From Bacteroidetes bacterium 43-93 (lineage in GTDB: Bacteria > Bacteroidota > Bacteroidia > Chitinophagales > Chitinophagaceae), in NCBI GenBank assembly GCA_001897855.1, contig MKUO01000018.1, positions 62,001-126,000 on the forward strand: a stretch of DNA of 64,000 nucleotides. Reading direction: 5' to 3'. The position numbers were made by a program, and so were the translations under genes. The notes under the pieces are model-generated. The model was given only the letters and a program-made list of their open reading frames with translations. It was not told the DNA's origin and did no database searches. Each line of letters starts with the position of its first letter. The stretch's first letter is position 1. Below are positions 55,131 to 64,000 of this stretch, piece after piece.

Positions 55131-56185
55131 CCTACCAGGTTTTCCAGTTTTTTCTCGTCAAGGATAGTAATATCTCCACCTTTTATATCGATAAGCTTTT
55201 CGTCTTTGAAGTCGCTTAACGTACGTATCAGTGATTCCTTAACTGTGCCTGCAATACTGGCGAGGTTTTCGCGGCTCATATCAATAACAAAGGTTTCCGT
55301 TTCGCTTCTGCGGTACTTCTTGTTGAGCATAACCAATGCATCCGCTACACGCTTGCGCAACGAGCTGTAAGCAAGGCTTAGCAGTTTATGCTCCTTATCG
55401 GTAACATTATTGGCCAATAGCTGGATGAACTTCTTCATGATCTCTCGATCATTCAACACCAGGTGCTCAAATTTCTGCTTCGGTATCAGCACTATTTCAC
55501 ATTCTTCCATCGCTTCGGCTGTCTCGTTATAGGCAGTATTTTCTAAAAGCGCTATATAACCGAAGAAATCGCCCTCGTTGTACAGATTTACGATCAGCTC
55601 TTTACCATCCTCGTGCGATTTATAGGCTTTTACCTTTCCCTTTTGTAAATAATAAAGGCGCAGCGGGTTGCCGCCCTCATGGTATATTACCTGCTTTTTC
55701 TTGTATTTGGTTACATCATGCTCTCGTGCCAGGTCCATCATGGCATCTTTGCTGCCACTAGCCTCCATCAATGTATTGAAACCATTGATGCCCGGCTGTA
55801 GTTCCAGCTTCAATAATTCTATCTTCTTAAGCCTGCTTTCTACCGCCGTCAGCAGTTCGGTGCCGGTAAAAGGTTTGGTTATATAATCGTCAGCGCCTAG
55901 TTCCATACCCTTTCTCATTTCAGCTCTTTCTGCCTTTGCCGTAAGAAAGATGAAAGGTATATTTTGTGTAGCCGGATTTTTCTGTAGCAGCTGTATCACC
56001 CCATACCCATCCAGCACCGGCATCATGATGTCGCATATAATTACATCGGGCTTTTCTCTTTGTGCGATAGCTATTCCTTCTTTACCATCGGGAGCCGTTA
56101 ATACATTGTAATCTCCAAGTGATAATATCTCCGCCGCGTTCTCTCGTATCTCCTCATTGTCTTCGATCAATAAAATTGTTTTCAT
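55127..56185 (-). CDS. Response regulator fused to a CRP/FNR-type cNMP-binding and HTH module
   Basis: 352 residues. A receiver domain (1-125; D9, phospho-accepting D52 in VIICDIMMPVLDG, K in FLTAKAERAEM) is joined to a cyclic-nucleotide-type sensor domain (about 145-260; YHEGGNPLRLYYLQKGKVKAY, NEGDFFGYIALLE) and a Crp-type winged helix (about 275-345; SRENLASIAGTVKESLIRTLSDF). The adjacent histidine kinase ends 14 bp before it. It probably integrates phosphorylation with a small ligand. Targets are unknown. Confidence 0.9.
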   Translation of the reverse strand: MKTILLIEDNEEIRENAAEILSLGDYNVLTAPDGKEGIAIAQREKPDVIICDIMMPVLDGYGVIQLLQKNPATQNIPFIFLTAKAERAEMRKGMELGADDYITKPFTGTELLTAVESRLKKIELLKLELQPGINGFNTLMEASGSKDAMMDLAREHDVTKYKKKQVIYHEGGNPLRLYYLQKGKVKAYKSHEDGKELIVNLYNEGDFFGYIALLENTAYNETAEAMEECEIVLIPKQKFEHLVLNDREIMKKFIQLLANNVTDKEHKLLSLAYSSLRKRVADALVMLNKKYRRSETETFVIDMSRENLASIAGTVKESLIRTLSDFKDEKLIDIKGGDITILDEKKLENLVG

Positions 56186-56199
56186 ACTAAATAAAAGTG

Positions 56200-57660
56200 C
56201 TAAATGGATTTGTAAAAACGAACGATAAACTCTGTGCCGTTGCCCGGTTCGCTGATGCAGTCTATAATACCTTTCTGCAATTCTACGTATTTAGAAACGA
56301 TATGCAAACCCAGGCCGGTGCCTTGTATATTCCCTACATTGCTACCCCGGTAAAAGCGTTCAAATAAATGTCTTTTATCTTCTTCAAAAATGCCAATTCC
56401 GTTATCCTTTACAGATAGCGTCATCTTATCCTTATCAATATCGGTATTTATATAAATAGACGCATTCTCTGGAGAGAATTTGATGGCATTGGAAAGCAGG
56501 TTAATGACGATATGCTTGTATAATGCAAGATCGAGGTAAAATTCGTTATCGCCGGTGTGATTATAAAATATGCGCTGCCCCTTCTTTAATATCGTATTGA
56601 TCTCGCCCACAACAGTTTTTGTCTGGAGCTTCACATCTATACTGCTGAAGCGTACGTGAATCTTACCTTCTTCGAGACGTCCAACCGAAAGAAAATCATT
56701 CAAAATATCTGTAAGCGTAGTAACCGAAGAAACGATACGATGCAGATGTTTTTCCCTTTTGGGCTGATCTTCCGTTTTGCCATACTTGGCAGCCAGATAG
56801 GCAGATGACAGTATAGTGCTTAGCGGTGTGCGAAACTCGTGAGACGCTATGGAAATAAACTTGGTTTTCATCTGTCCCAGCTCCTTTTCATTCTCCAGTG
56901 CTTTAAACAAGGCCATCTCGTTCTGCTTCCGCTCGTTGATATCTTTGTGCGTACCAATAAGGCGCTCGGGTTTGCCATCGGCCGTCCAGGACATTACCAC
57001 CCCCCTGCTCAATACCCATTTATAAGATCCATCGCTACACTTATAACGGAACTCGACCTGGTAGATGGGTTTTTCGCCGTTGATATAGGCTTCGAACGCG
57101 CGTGCGGTGAGTGGCTGGTCGTCGGGATGTATGAGCTTAGACCAATCCATACCATCCGACATTTCCCCGATATTATAACCGAATATTTCGTGCCATTTAT
57201 CAGAGAAAAACATTTTGCCGGTTACGAGGTTAAAATCATACATGCCATCACCGGCAGCATCCAGCGCCATTTTCCATTTATCTTCCGTAGCACCGGCCCC
57301 GTATCTTACACCCAGGTTATCAGATATAAGGTACGCTTTATCGGCATCTTCATGCAATGGCACAATGCGCACCACATACCTGGTGTTGCCTTTATCTTCC
57401 CTTCTGAAGTATTCGAAATATTTATCCTGCTTCTTATCAATACATTCCGTTATCAGCGCGGAGATAGTATCCAGATCCGGCCCACCGCCCAATTCGTGAA
57501 TGTAGCGACCCTTGAACATGCGAGCCCGCTCCGCTTCTACATAAGTATCCCTTACCCATACATCTGATACGTAGGCGTCGCGATTAACCTCCAGCACTGT
57601 ATCACCAAAGTGAAAAAGGATAGTTATTAATTTAGGAACATTGGCCGTTGAAGTGCTCAT
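56200..57660 (-). CDS. PAS-domain sensor histidine kinase
   Basis: A 486-residue soluble kinase. There is a weak N-terminal PAS-like part (about 10-125), then a clear PAS_3 domain (about 130-245; GMYDFNLVTGKMFFSDKW, WVLSRGVVMSWTADG), the dimerisation helix with phospho-His274 in SIASHEFRTPLSTI, and the ATPase with N-box INLLSNAIKFSPENA, G1 DNGIGI and G2 GTGLGLHIVS. No membrane segment, so the signal is cytoplasmic or redox-like. It forms a two-component pair with the CRP-fused regulator directly downstream. Confidence 0.93.
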   Translation of the reverse strand: MSTSTANVPKLITILFHFGDTVLEVNRDAYVSDVWVRDTYVEAERARMFKGRYIHELGGGPDLDTISALITECIDKKQDKYFEYFRREDKGNTRYVVRIVPLHEDADKAYLISDNLGVRYGAGATEDKWKMALDAAGDGMYDFNLVTGKMFFSDKWHEIFGYNIGEMSDGMDWSKLIHPDDQPLTARAFEAYINGEKPIYQVEFRYKCSDGSYKWVLSRGVVMSWTADGKPERLIGTHKDINERKQNEMALFKALENEKELGQMKTKFISIASHEFRTPLSTILSSAYLAAKYGKTEDQPKREKHLHRIVSSVTTLTDILNDFLSVGRLEEGKIHVRFSSIDVKLQTKTVVGEINTILKKGQRIFYNHTGDNEFYLDLALYKHIVINLLSNAIKFSPENASIYINTDIDKDKMTLSVKDNGIGIFEEDKRHLFERFYRGSNVGNIQGTGLGLHIVSKYVELQKGIIDCISEPGNGTEFIVRFYKSI

Positions 57661-57668
57661 TAAGCAGT

Positions 57669-58103
57669 TTATTTTTCTACCACATTCTTTAGTCCGTCGA
57701 GTATCATTTGCCAGTTGGTTTTCATATGCTCCAGGCTGTCAAGAGATTCTATTTTATCCTGCGTGATGGTAACAACGGTTGTATCCGTGTTAGTACCAGG
57801 TTCTAAAGTATAGATGACATTCACATAATTTTCCGGTACATCCGGCTTACCACTGAGCGGACTATAATGTGTAGTATGTAATTTTTCCCCGGGTATGATT
57901 TCGATAATTGTTCCTTTATCCTTATACTCCTTACCCTTCCATATGCCGGAGTAGGTAATAGCACTCCCTTTTTGCCAATCGGTTTCGATCTCGGTATCGA
58001 ACATGTACTTTTTCACCTCCGCAGCATCCGTGAGCGCATGCCAGATGCGTGCCGGATTAGCATTGATGGTGACACTAACAGTGGCGATGTATTGGTCGTT
58101 CAT
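57669..58103 (-). CDS. SRPBCC/AHSA1-family protein
   Basis: 144 residues from ATG 58103, the start that gives the family N-terminus (ATVSVTINANPARIWHALTD). It has the START/Bet v 1-like lipid-binding fold with FDTEIETDWQKGSAITYSG and a C-terminal helix HMKTNWQMILDGLKNVV. It lies 8 bp upstream of the histidine kinase on the same strand and may be co-transcribed. Ligand unknown. Confidence 0.85.
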   Translation of the reverse strand: MNDQYIATVSVTINANPARIWHALTDAAEVKKYMFDTEIETDWQKGSAITYSGIWKGKEYKDKGTIIEIIPGEKLHTTHYSPLSGKPDVPENYVNVIYTLEPGTNTDTTVVTITQDKIESLDSLEHMKTNWQMILDGLKNVVEK

Positions 58104-58172
58104 GGTATATAAATTCCAACTAAAGATAAGAAATGTTTTGCGGTGATATAACTTCGCTGCAATAAGTAAAAG

Positions 58173-58535
58173 ATGACTCCAAACGAGAATATACATATTG
58201 CGGAAAACTGGTTTGCAGCGTTTAATGCGCATAACCTTGAGGCACTGCTGCAGCTTTACAGTGAGCATGCTGCGCATTATAGCCCCAAATTAAAAGCGCG
58301 TCAACCGGAAACCAACGGGCTGATAAAGGGCAAAGAAGCCTTACGGGATTGGTGGCAGGATGCATTTGACAGGCTACCCGGACTACATTACCAGGTAAGC
58401 AGCCTTACCGCTAATAACGAGCGGATATTTATGGAGTACACCCGGCAGGTACCGGGAGAAGAAGATATGGCTATAGCGGAAGTACTGGAAATAAAAGACG
58501 GTGCAATACAATTCTCGCGGGTATATCATGGCTAA
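58173..58535 (+). CDS. SnoaL/NTF2-like protein
   Basis: A 120-residue protein of the SnoaL-like NTF2 fold: AENWFAAFNAHNLEALLQLYSEHAAHYSPK, then LRDWWQDAFDRLPGLHY and FMEYTRQV. Such proteins are small-molecule isomerases, hydratases or have unknown roles. The gene is divergent from the SRPBCC gene with 69 bp between. Confidence 0.82.
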   Translation: MTPNENIHIAENWFAAFNAHNLEALLQLYSEHAAHYSPKLKARQPETNGLIKGKEALRDWWQDAFDRLPGLHYQVSSLTANNERIFMEYTRQVPGEEDMAIAEVLEIKDGAIQFSRVYHG

Positions 58536-58556
58536 ACAAGGGCTATGAGCGGAGCG

Positions 58557-58973
58557 TTACCGTGAATTGTTGCCCGAGGTATTAAGTGTATTGCTACTGG
58601 TACCGTTATTATCATTCCAGCCATTGTTGGGAAGGCTATTGAGGTTCATATTGCTATTCCCGGCGCCGTTCACACTATTTTTATTTAAAGCATTATTAGT
58701 TGGGGTATTAGTGGGTGTGTTTTGCTGTAACGATTGGTTGACGGCATTATATGGCCGGGCAGTGGGCGATGGCGGGTTTACAGATACGCCGGGATTAATG
58801 CTGTTATCAATATTCGTATTATTAGCCGGCTGCGTACCGTTTACCTGGCCGGCATTCACATTACTGTTCAACAAAGGCTGACCGGGAGATGTGGCTTGTA
58901 TTGGTTGGTTGAGTTGCGCATGAGCGCCCAATGCCATTGTCAAGATGGCGAGGATAAGCATTAACTGTTTCAT
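58557..58973 (-). CDS. Asn-rich low-complexity secreted protein
   Basis: 138 residues with a signal peptide (LILAILTMALGAHAQ). The mature part is unstructured and about one-quarter to one-third Asn, with many NT, NN and TNTPTNN runs. There are no cysteines. It is the downstream neighbour of the second beta-helix gene on the same strand, with a hairpin between them. Function unknown; a matrix or linker role is possible. Confidence 0.65.
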   Translation of the reverse strand: MKQLMLILAILTMALGAHAQLNQPIQATSPGQPLLNSNVNAGQVNGTQPANNTNIDNSINPGVSVNPPSPTARPYNAVNQSLQQNTPTNTPTNNALNKNSVNGAGNSNMNLNSLPNNGWNDNNGTSSNTLNTSGNNSR

Positions 58974-59016
58974 ACCGGTATTAATGAAAAGGATATGCCA
59001 CAGGGTGTTAAATATA

Positions 59017-59038
59017 AAGGGGGATAAACATCCCCCTT
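59017..59038 (-). terminator. Hairpin between the beta-helix gene and the Asn-rich gene
   Basis: AAGGGGGAT pairs with ATCCCCCTT around AAAC; only a weak U-run on the minus strand, so termination may be partial. Confidence 0.5.
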
Positions 59039-59103
59039 CTGTGTGCTATAATGTTGGCAAATTTCAGACATCATTAAATTAGGCCAACGACAATCGAAAA
59101 TTT

Positions 59104-62100
59104 TTAATACTTAGTAAACTTGCTTACGGTTTCCCTGTCGCCTTCTAAGTACTTAAGCATATACATTCCTTTTGCAAGCTGCCTGATATCAATAGTATTA
59201 GTGCCACTAACAGCAGTTTGTGTAACTAAGATTTTACCCGCAAGATCTGTAACCGCTATCCTCGCATCAGCAGTTGCGTTGGCAATAGATACATTTACTA
59301 CATCTGTAGCAGGGTTCGGATATACAGATATTGCAACATTACTGTTAACCCCGGCTATACCTGTAGGGAAAGTAGAGAACCCTATCAGACCCCATTCAGA
59401 TTCGGGATAGATGCTGTTACAATATGCCTTTACATACACATAATAATCACGTCCCGGAGCCAAAGGAATGTTGAGGCTATTAGTAGTAAGGGGAGTACCA
59501 AAAGCAGGTGGCGTAGGTGTATTAGTGATTGCATACTCATACTTGGTAGCCGTCTGGATAGTATCCCAATAAACAACTGCGCGGAACTGTGTGAGTGTGG
59601 CCATCTTAACATCCGGCGTATGGCAGGTAATGAGCGTTTTAAACGGCACGGTAGCCCAACCGGAAGTATCCTTAATACCACAGATAGAACGGACATGCGC
59701 GTAGTATTGTGTATTTTCTGTTAATGTGGTAGCAGATAATGTATTATTAGTAGTAAACCTGGAGCCGGCACCGCTGGCAGGTGTACCGGAATTATTATCA
59801 ATTATCACCTGGTAACCTATAGGTAGAAATACAGGATCCCAATCAAGATCAGCAGTGAAAGCAGTTATATTGCTCACCTTTAGATTCTGCGGTTCTATTA
59901 CACACCTGATGCCTATACGGGCATTTTCAACGATGGTGTACGCACCTGTACTATCCAGTGGATTGGCAGGATACGCGTGATTTAAAATGGAATCTGTTAT
60001 AGCATTGCTATAGTTATAGCCTTCCCATGGGCCGTTGTTGGTTGACCTTGCAATTTTAGTATTTGTTTCGCTTGAAATATTGCCTAACCAGCCATTTTTA
60101 TAATAAAGAGTTGGCACAGAAGAATATAATACGCTGCTACCTGTATTGAGAACCGCAGAGATATATCCCCTCTCTACCAGAGAAGGCATAGGACTGCCCA
60201 CCTGTAAACCGGTGTATTGCTTCATGCTGGCGGTAGCAGGCACTGCGCTACCCCAATCTATGGTTGCCACTGTATCGGTACCAAAGCGGAACACTTGCCT
60301 TTTACCGGCTTGTGGTGTAACAGGTATGGCTTCGCAATCAGGAGGTGTGCTGGTAGGTGTAAACTCATAAGCACCTAGATCAGGCACACCGTCAAAGCGG
60401 GTCTTTGGCCTGAGTGCATTATTAAGGTCGAGGGTATCCCCATCTATATGGAGGGCGCGGCCCTGCACAGACCATGAATTAGGATTGGCAGGATCGGGGT
60501 GTACATCTCCGTTTGCAGGGTCTACAAAACCGGGATCGAAGAATATGGAATTTGCATCTCCTTTTGTTGTTTGTTTCCAAGCGTCAAAAGAGTTGGTGCT
60601 ATAATTAGGGTATTGCAGCTGGAAGTTTATATCAGAAGGTGAATAAAATAAATTATAATCAGACTTGAACCTAAGCGTATCACGCAGATAAACCCCGTTT
60701 GTATTTGACCCGCTGGATTTTGAAAAAATATTGTTATACAGATGCATCACTCCGGTATTCGACCCTGTATTATTTATCAAATAATTGGTACTGCCTGTGG
60801 CATTACTGTAAAAGGTATTATTAATAAAATACAGATCAGTACCTGTGTTAACGCCATAGTAGCTAGGCTCGTATATAAGATATGAAGACCCGGATGTATT
60901 TGTTGTAAAAACATTACTCAAGAACATATCCTGTCCAGGCGAGGACCCACCAAAGGCGTAAGTAGTGCCATAGTTACTGGTAAGCTTAAACGTATTACCT
61001 ACAAAAGTTGCGCCTGCATAGTAAGAGTAGTTGGTGCTATACATACCATAAATAGTGCCTGAATTGGAGTTAAGATTGAACGTATTATTTTTTATTAACC
61101 CCCCATTGCCGTAGTAACCATAGTTATAGAGCGTTCCGTAGTTAGTGGAGATGTTATACGTGTTATTTTGAGCAACACTACCTGATGCAATATAATAGCA
61201 AGCATAATTATAGATAGATCCACTGCTTGTGTTAGTTATATTGATAGTATTGTTTTCGAAAGTATCTGTTGTTGTACTACTATTATAAACATTGGCAGCA
61301 TAGTTATAGATAGAACCGTAGCCGGTGTTGGTATAATTGAATGTATTATTTCTGGCAGTAGAGTTATAAGCATAATACAGCGGACCATAACCATAGAAAT
61401 AATATTTGCCGGTACCGCTAAATGAATTATTGCTGCAATCAAGATTATAGCTATACTGACAAGTCATAGGATACATATATCCTGAAGAAGAGTTACTGGT
61501 ACCGTTACTCACATTGTTCTTGATCTCAAAATAAGTGCCGCTACTATTACTGTAGTTGGTAAAAAAGAAATACCAGGGATAATTGCCCGTATAATATCCG
61601 TTAGTGGTTGTAGTTACATTATTGCTATTGCAGCGGACATTATTACAGAAATAATAGGTACGCACTCCATAAACAGTGGAACCTGTAGAATTACAGCTTA
61701 CAGTATTGTTATTTACGTTTATATTATTACAATACCATTCAAAATTGACGCCATAAATAACAGAGCTGCTGTTAAGCGTAATATTATTGCCATCCACTAT
61801 AAGTTCAGGAGCTGTAAGATCATTGTAGTTGCCATAATAGGTATAAACGCCATACAGACCGCTTGTATTGGTAGTGCTGATAGTATTGTTGCGCACTATG
61901 CAACCGCTAAAGGGATAATAATTGTAAATTCCATAATGGTAACCTGAAATCCCTGAGGCCGACATAATATTGTTTTCGATCGAGGTACCACCTAAGTGAT
62001 TGGTGCGGATATAGCAATAGTAGTTATTATTGAACTTATTGTTATTAAACGCATGATTGTTAACTGTAGTGCTGCTGGAAGCATTCCAATAAATACCATA

Positions 62101-62682
62101 GGAACCATTTGAAATTGTATCTGCTATAATACCATTCGATATCATTCCATCTGCGTTATCAGCAAAAATGATAGCACGGTTGGTAGAAGAAGTACTTCCC
62201 GTACTCCCCTGCAAAAGGCAGTTACTTACAGTATCGTAGGATGCAGCACCGCCAAACTCAATAACGTGTCCATAACTGGTACCTGTTGTTTTGAGTTGTA
62301 GATTTTTTATGGTTAAATATTCAGCATCCGTAATCTTGAAGATGTAATTGGATGATGATGTAGTAGCCAAAGTAATAGAAACTGTACCTGCACCACTCTG
62401 TGGCTGGAAGGTAATGGTATTGGTAGAAGAAGAGCCGGCATTGCTTGTGATCTCTCCCCGCCAGGACGAACCGGAATAGGAACCCGCCATGATATTGAAC
62501 ACGACAGGGCCTGTAATGGTAGAAGAGTTAAGATCAGTAATAGCAGAAGACAGATCGGCGTAATCGCCGGAGGCTCCGATAGTGTAGGTACCGGTGGTAA
62601 CTGTGGCATAGGCATCGGGATTTCCCATTAATGCGAGCACACAGAACAATGAGAAAAGAATGCGTAAATAACAGTGTTTCAT
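59104..62682 (-). CDS. T9SS-secreted parallel beta-helix protein with fibronectin III domains (paralogue of the giant protein)
   Basis: 1192 residues with a signal peptide to about 27. It has one parallel beta-helix (about 30-760) rich in Asn/Tyr/Ser rungs (NNTINITNTSSGSIYNYA and similar at intervals of roughly 30 residues). The close VPDLGAYEFTP near 767 is shared with the giant protein, followed by a beta-sandwich with FRFGTDTVATIDWG. Two fibronectin III-like domains (about 930-1105; AFTADLDWDPV) and the sorting domain SVYPNPATDVVNVS end it. The N-terminus matches the giant protein closely. Role unknown. Confidence 0.88.
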   Translation of the reverse strand: MKHCYLRILFSLFCVLALMGNPDAYATVTTGTYTIGASGDYADLSSAITDLNSSTITGPVVFNIMAGSYSGSSWRGEITSNAGSSSTNTITFQPQSGAGTVSITLATTSSSNYIFKITDAEYLTIKNLQLKTTGTSYGHVIEFGGAASYDTVSNCLLQGSTGSTSSTNRAIIFADNADGMISNGIIADTISNGSYGIYWNASSSTTVNNHAFNNNKFNNNYYCYIRTNHLGGTSIENNIMSASGISGYHYGIYNYYPFSGCIVRNNTISTTNTSGLYGVYTYYGNYNDLTAPELIVDGNNITLNSSSVIYGVNFEWYCNNINVNNNTVSCNSTGSTVYGVRTYYFCNNVRCNSNNVTTTTNGYYTGNYPWYFFFTNYSNSSGTYFEIKNNVSNGTSNSSSGYMYPMTCQYSYNLDCSNNSFSGTGKYYFYGYGPLYYAYNSTARNNTFNYTNTGYGSIYNYAANVYNSSTTTDTFENNTINITNTSSGSIYNYACYYIASGSVAQNNTYNISTNYGTLYNYGYYGNGGLIKNNTFNLNSNSGTIYGMYSTNYSYYAGATFVGNTFKLTSNYGTTYAFGGSSPGQDMFLSNVFTTNTSGSSYLIYEPSYYGVNTGTDLYFINNTFYSNATGSTNYLINNTGSNTGVMHLYNNIFSKSSGSNTNGVYLRDTLRFKSDYNLFYSPSDINFQLQYPNYSTNSFDAWKQTTKGDANSIFFDPGFVDPANGDVHPDPANPNSWSVQGRALHIDGDTLDLNNALRPKTRFDGVPDLGAYEFTPTSTPPDCEAIPVTPQAGKRQVFRFGTDTVATIDWGSAVPATASMKQYTGLQVGSPMPSLVERGYISAVLNTGSSVLYSSVPTLYYKNGWLGNISSETNTKIARSTNNGPWEGYNYSNAITDSILNHAYPANPLDSTGAYTIVENARIGIRCVIEPQNLKVSNITAFTADLDWDPVFLPIGYQVIIDNNSGTPASGAGSRFTTNNTLSATTLTENTQYYAHVRSICGIKDTSGWATVPFKTLITCHTPDVKMATLTQFRAVVYWDTIQTATKYEYAITNTPTPPAFGTPLTTNSLNIPLAPGRDYYVYVKAYCNSIYPESEWGLIGFSTFPTGIAGVNSNVAISVYPNPATDVVNVSIANATADARIAVTDLAGKILVTQTAVSGTNTIDIRQLAKGMYMLKYLEGDRETVSKFTKY

Positions 62683-62958
62683 ATGCGTTACGTTTGAATG
62701 TTGGAGTTTTAGCCAGATGTTGCGGCAGCAACGCTTTACTGCCTGATGTCTGAATTATTGTCAACCACAATTTAACCAGTAGCCTATTTAATAAACAGCT
62801 ATTAAAAAGAGTTTAATCCCTTCTTTAACGCATTTTAATTATCAGTTAATCCGTTTTTAATGTAGAATTTCAATAGCAACAATAAAACAACATTATTCAA
62901 ATAAATAAAAGACTAAAGTGTAATTGTAAAAACTGATGATCCGCTGGTAACCAGTTAT
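62683..62958. other. AT-rich gap upstream of the second beta-helix gene
   Basis: 276 bp between the beta-helix gene start and the end of the CDF gene. No ORF with coding character, no tRNA and no clear TAnnTTTG promoter; it probably holds the promoter of the beta-helix gene. Confidence 0.45.
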
Positions 62959-63852
62959 TTATAACACAGGTTCGATAAAAATTTGCTTTATGCGTGGATA
63001 CTGTAACTGTACCGCATTCGCTACTCGCCGGATGGCATCAGCTATATCTTCGGTAGTAAGGCCGTCTTTAAAAATAGCATTTATCTGCAGCACCACCTCT
63101 TCAGGGGCCATATAAGTGGAATAGTGTTTCTTTACCCTTATAATACTATGGTCCTGTTCGATAAGGCGAATGATTGCCAGCATCGTTTTTCTGCCAATCG
63201 GTTCTCCCATCAGCAGGCTTTTACTCTCGCGGACCAGAACCAAAGAGATAAGTCCGAGAATAATACCGATGATGACAGAAGCCCCGGCATCGTAATATAC
63301 ATTGCGGAAACGATGCTGCAAATAGACACCTAAAAATGCCACCACCAGGCTGATGACATCACCCACATCGCCCAATAAAACAATAAAGGTAGAAGGGTCT
63401 TTGCTTTGCGTGACAGCCTTCCAAAAAGTCTGGTCGCCTCTTTGGTGGTTAAATGCCCTCAATGCAGAAACCATAGAGACAGAAGTAAATATCAACGATA
63501 GCGCAAGTATGAGGTAGTTCCATGTACCGTCGCCAGATATCTCCGGGCGCCTGAACCTTAAGATACCTTCGTAAAAGGATATGCATCCACCCATTAGGAA
63601 AAAGATGAGGGACACTATAAAAGACCAGAAATATAGTTCGCGCCCGTAACCGAAGGGACGTAAAGCATCGGGCCTTTTATTACTGATCTTTACTCCCCAT
63701 ATCAGCAATAACTGGCTTACAGCATCGATAACGGAGTGTACACCCTCTGACAGCATAGAGGAACTACCGGTGAGCCCCGCTGCGATAAACTTTGACGTGG
63801 CAATCACCACATCTACCACCAATGATATGTATAGGAATGGCCTTATTTTCAC
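62959..63852 (-). CDS. Cation diffusion facilitator (zinc/iron/manganese exporter family)
   Basis: A 297-residue CDF transporter with six helices: SSMLSEGVHSVIDAVSQ with metal-site H39 and D43 in helix 2, VLLGDVGDVISLVVAF with a second Asp pair in helix 5, and a C-terminal cytosolic domain (EEVVLQINAIFKDGLTTEDI). It swaps metal for protons at the inner membrane; which metal is uncertain. The start is GTG 63852, since no in-frame ATG lies just upstream and the next internal Met is inside helix 2. Confidence 0.9.
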   Translation of the reverse strand: MKIRPFLYISLVVDVVIATSKFIAAGLTGSSSMLSEGVHSVIDAVSQLLLIWGVKISNKRPDALRPFGYGRELYFWSFIVSLIFFLMGGCISFYEGILRFRRPEISGDGTWNYLILALSLIFTSVSMVSALRAFNHQRGDQTFWKAVTQSKDPSTFIVLLGDVGDVISLVVAFLGVYLQHRFRNVYYDAGASVIIGIILGLISLVLVRESKSLLMGEPIGRKTMLAIIRLIEQDHSIIRVKKHYSTYMAPEEVVLQINAIFKDGLTTEDIADAIRRVANAVQLQYPRIKQIFIEPVL

Positions 63853-64000
63853 ACGGTTCTGATTTATTTTTTGAGGCGGTACAAAATGACCATGCTGTTA
63901 ATATTTCCTGCTTTCATCCAGAGGCAAGGTTTTTACAGGATTAGGTCATTTAACTTCATGCCAAAGACTATTTAATTTGTTATATTTAGATAAAGGATGC

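Noticed and set aside
56839-57567. 242-codon plus-strand frame opposite the histidine kinase
   Set aside because: Antisense shadow; kinase boxes are complete on the minus strand.

Overview
The window looks like an ordinary chromosomal segment of a Bacteroidota bacterium, most likely in or near the Chitinophagaceae. Four things point there: five secreted proteins carry type IX secretion (T9SS) C-terminal sorting domains of the 'YPNPA' kind; promoters fit the Bacteroidota consensus TTG-N19-TAnnTTTG; Shine-Dalgarno (SD) sites are absent from most genes; and the window holds family-typical genes (DUF6029, Omp28-like, short HPF beside a Xer recombinase and rpsU). No rRNA, tRNA, CRISPR array, insertion sequence or prophage gene was recognised.

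Layout. 0.2-6.3 kb: a T9SS phytase-like/PhoX-like fusion, a MauG-type di-haem peroxidase and a small cytochrome c. 6.3-14.3 kb: DUF1304 protein, ABC exporter, lipoprotein, nadB, DUF6029 outer-membrane protein, TlpA-like thioredoxin and a PQQ-type propeller lipoprotein. 14.4-18.9 kb: hpf-xer-rpsU, then a lipoprotein, ribE and a glycosyltransferase. 19.0-20.2 kb: an HxlR regulator divergent from a DoxX protein with a large palindrome between them, then a convergent gap with ten helically phased TTTGYTAAC-like repeats. 20.2-29.8 kb: zapA, lspA, an Omp28-like lipoprotein, rbfA, a LolC/E-like permease, argS, rpsO, pnp and a TPR protein. 30.1-36.1 kb: a 1993-residue T9SS beta-helix protein. 36.6-44.8 kb: TPR protein, EGF-like lipoprotein, repeat lipoprotein, ppx-ppk1, rfaE2, a flippase-like membrane protein, panD and a VOC protein. 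44.9-46.1 kb: rpsF-rpsR-rplI. 46.2-58.5 kb: two T9SS proteins, a HEAT-repeat protein, tex, DUF3050, a DUF1624-like membrane protein, a small coiled-coil protein, a response-regulator/CRP fusion with its PAS histidine kinase, and SRPBCC and SnoaL proteins. 58.6-63.9 kb: an Asn-rich secreted protein, a second beta-helix T9SS protein paralogous to the giant one, and a CDF metal transporter.

How the genes connect. The window encodes bS21 (rpsU), bS6 (rpsF) and bS18 (rpsR), the three proteins known to bury the 16S anti-SD in Bacteroidia ribosomes. rpsU has a strong SD-like site, bS21 keeps Tyr54, and a perfect SD precedes a small upstream ORF divergent from the rpsF promoter. This is the most coherent regulatory story here. 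Phosphorus themes recur (phytase/PhoX-like fusion, ppk1, ppx) but are not clustered. The least explained DNA is the phased repeat array at 19980-20133.
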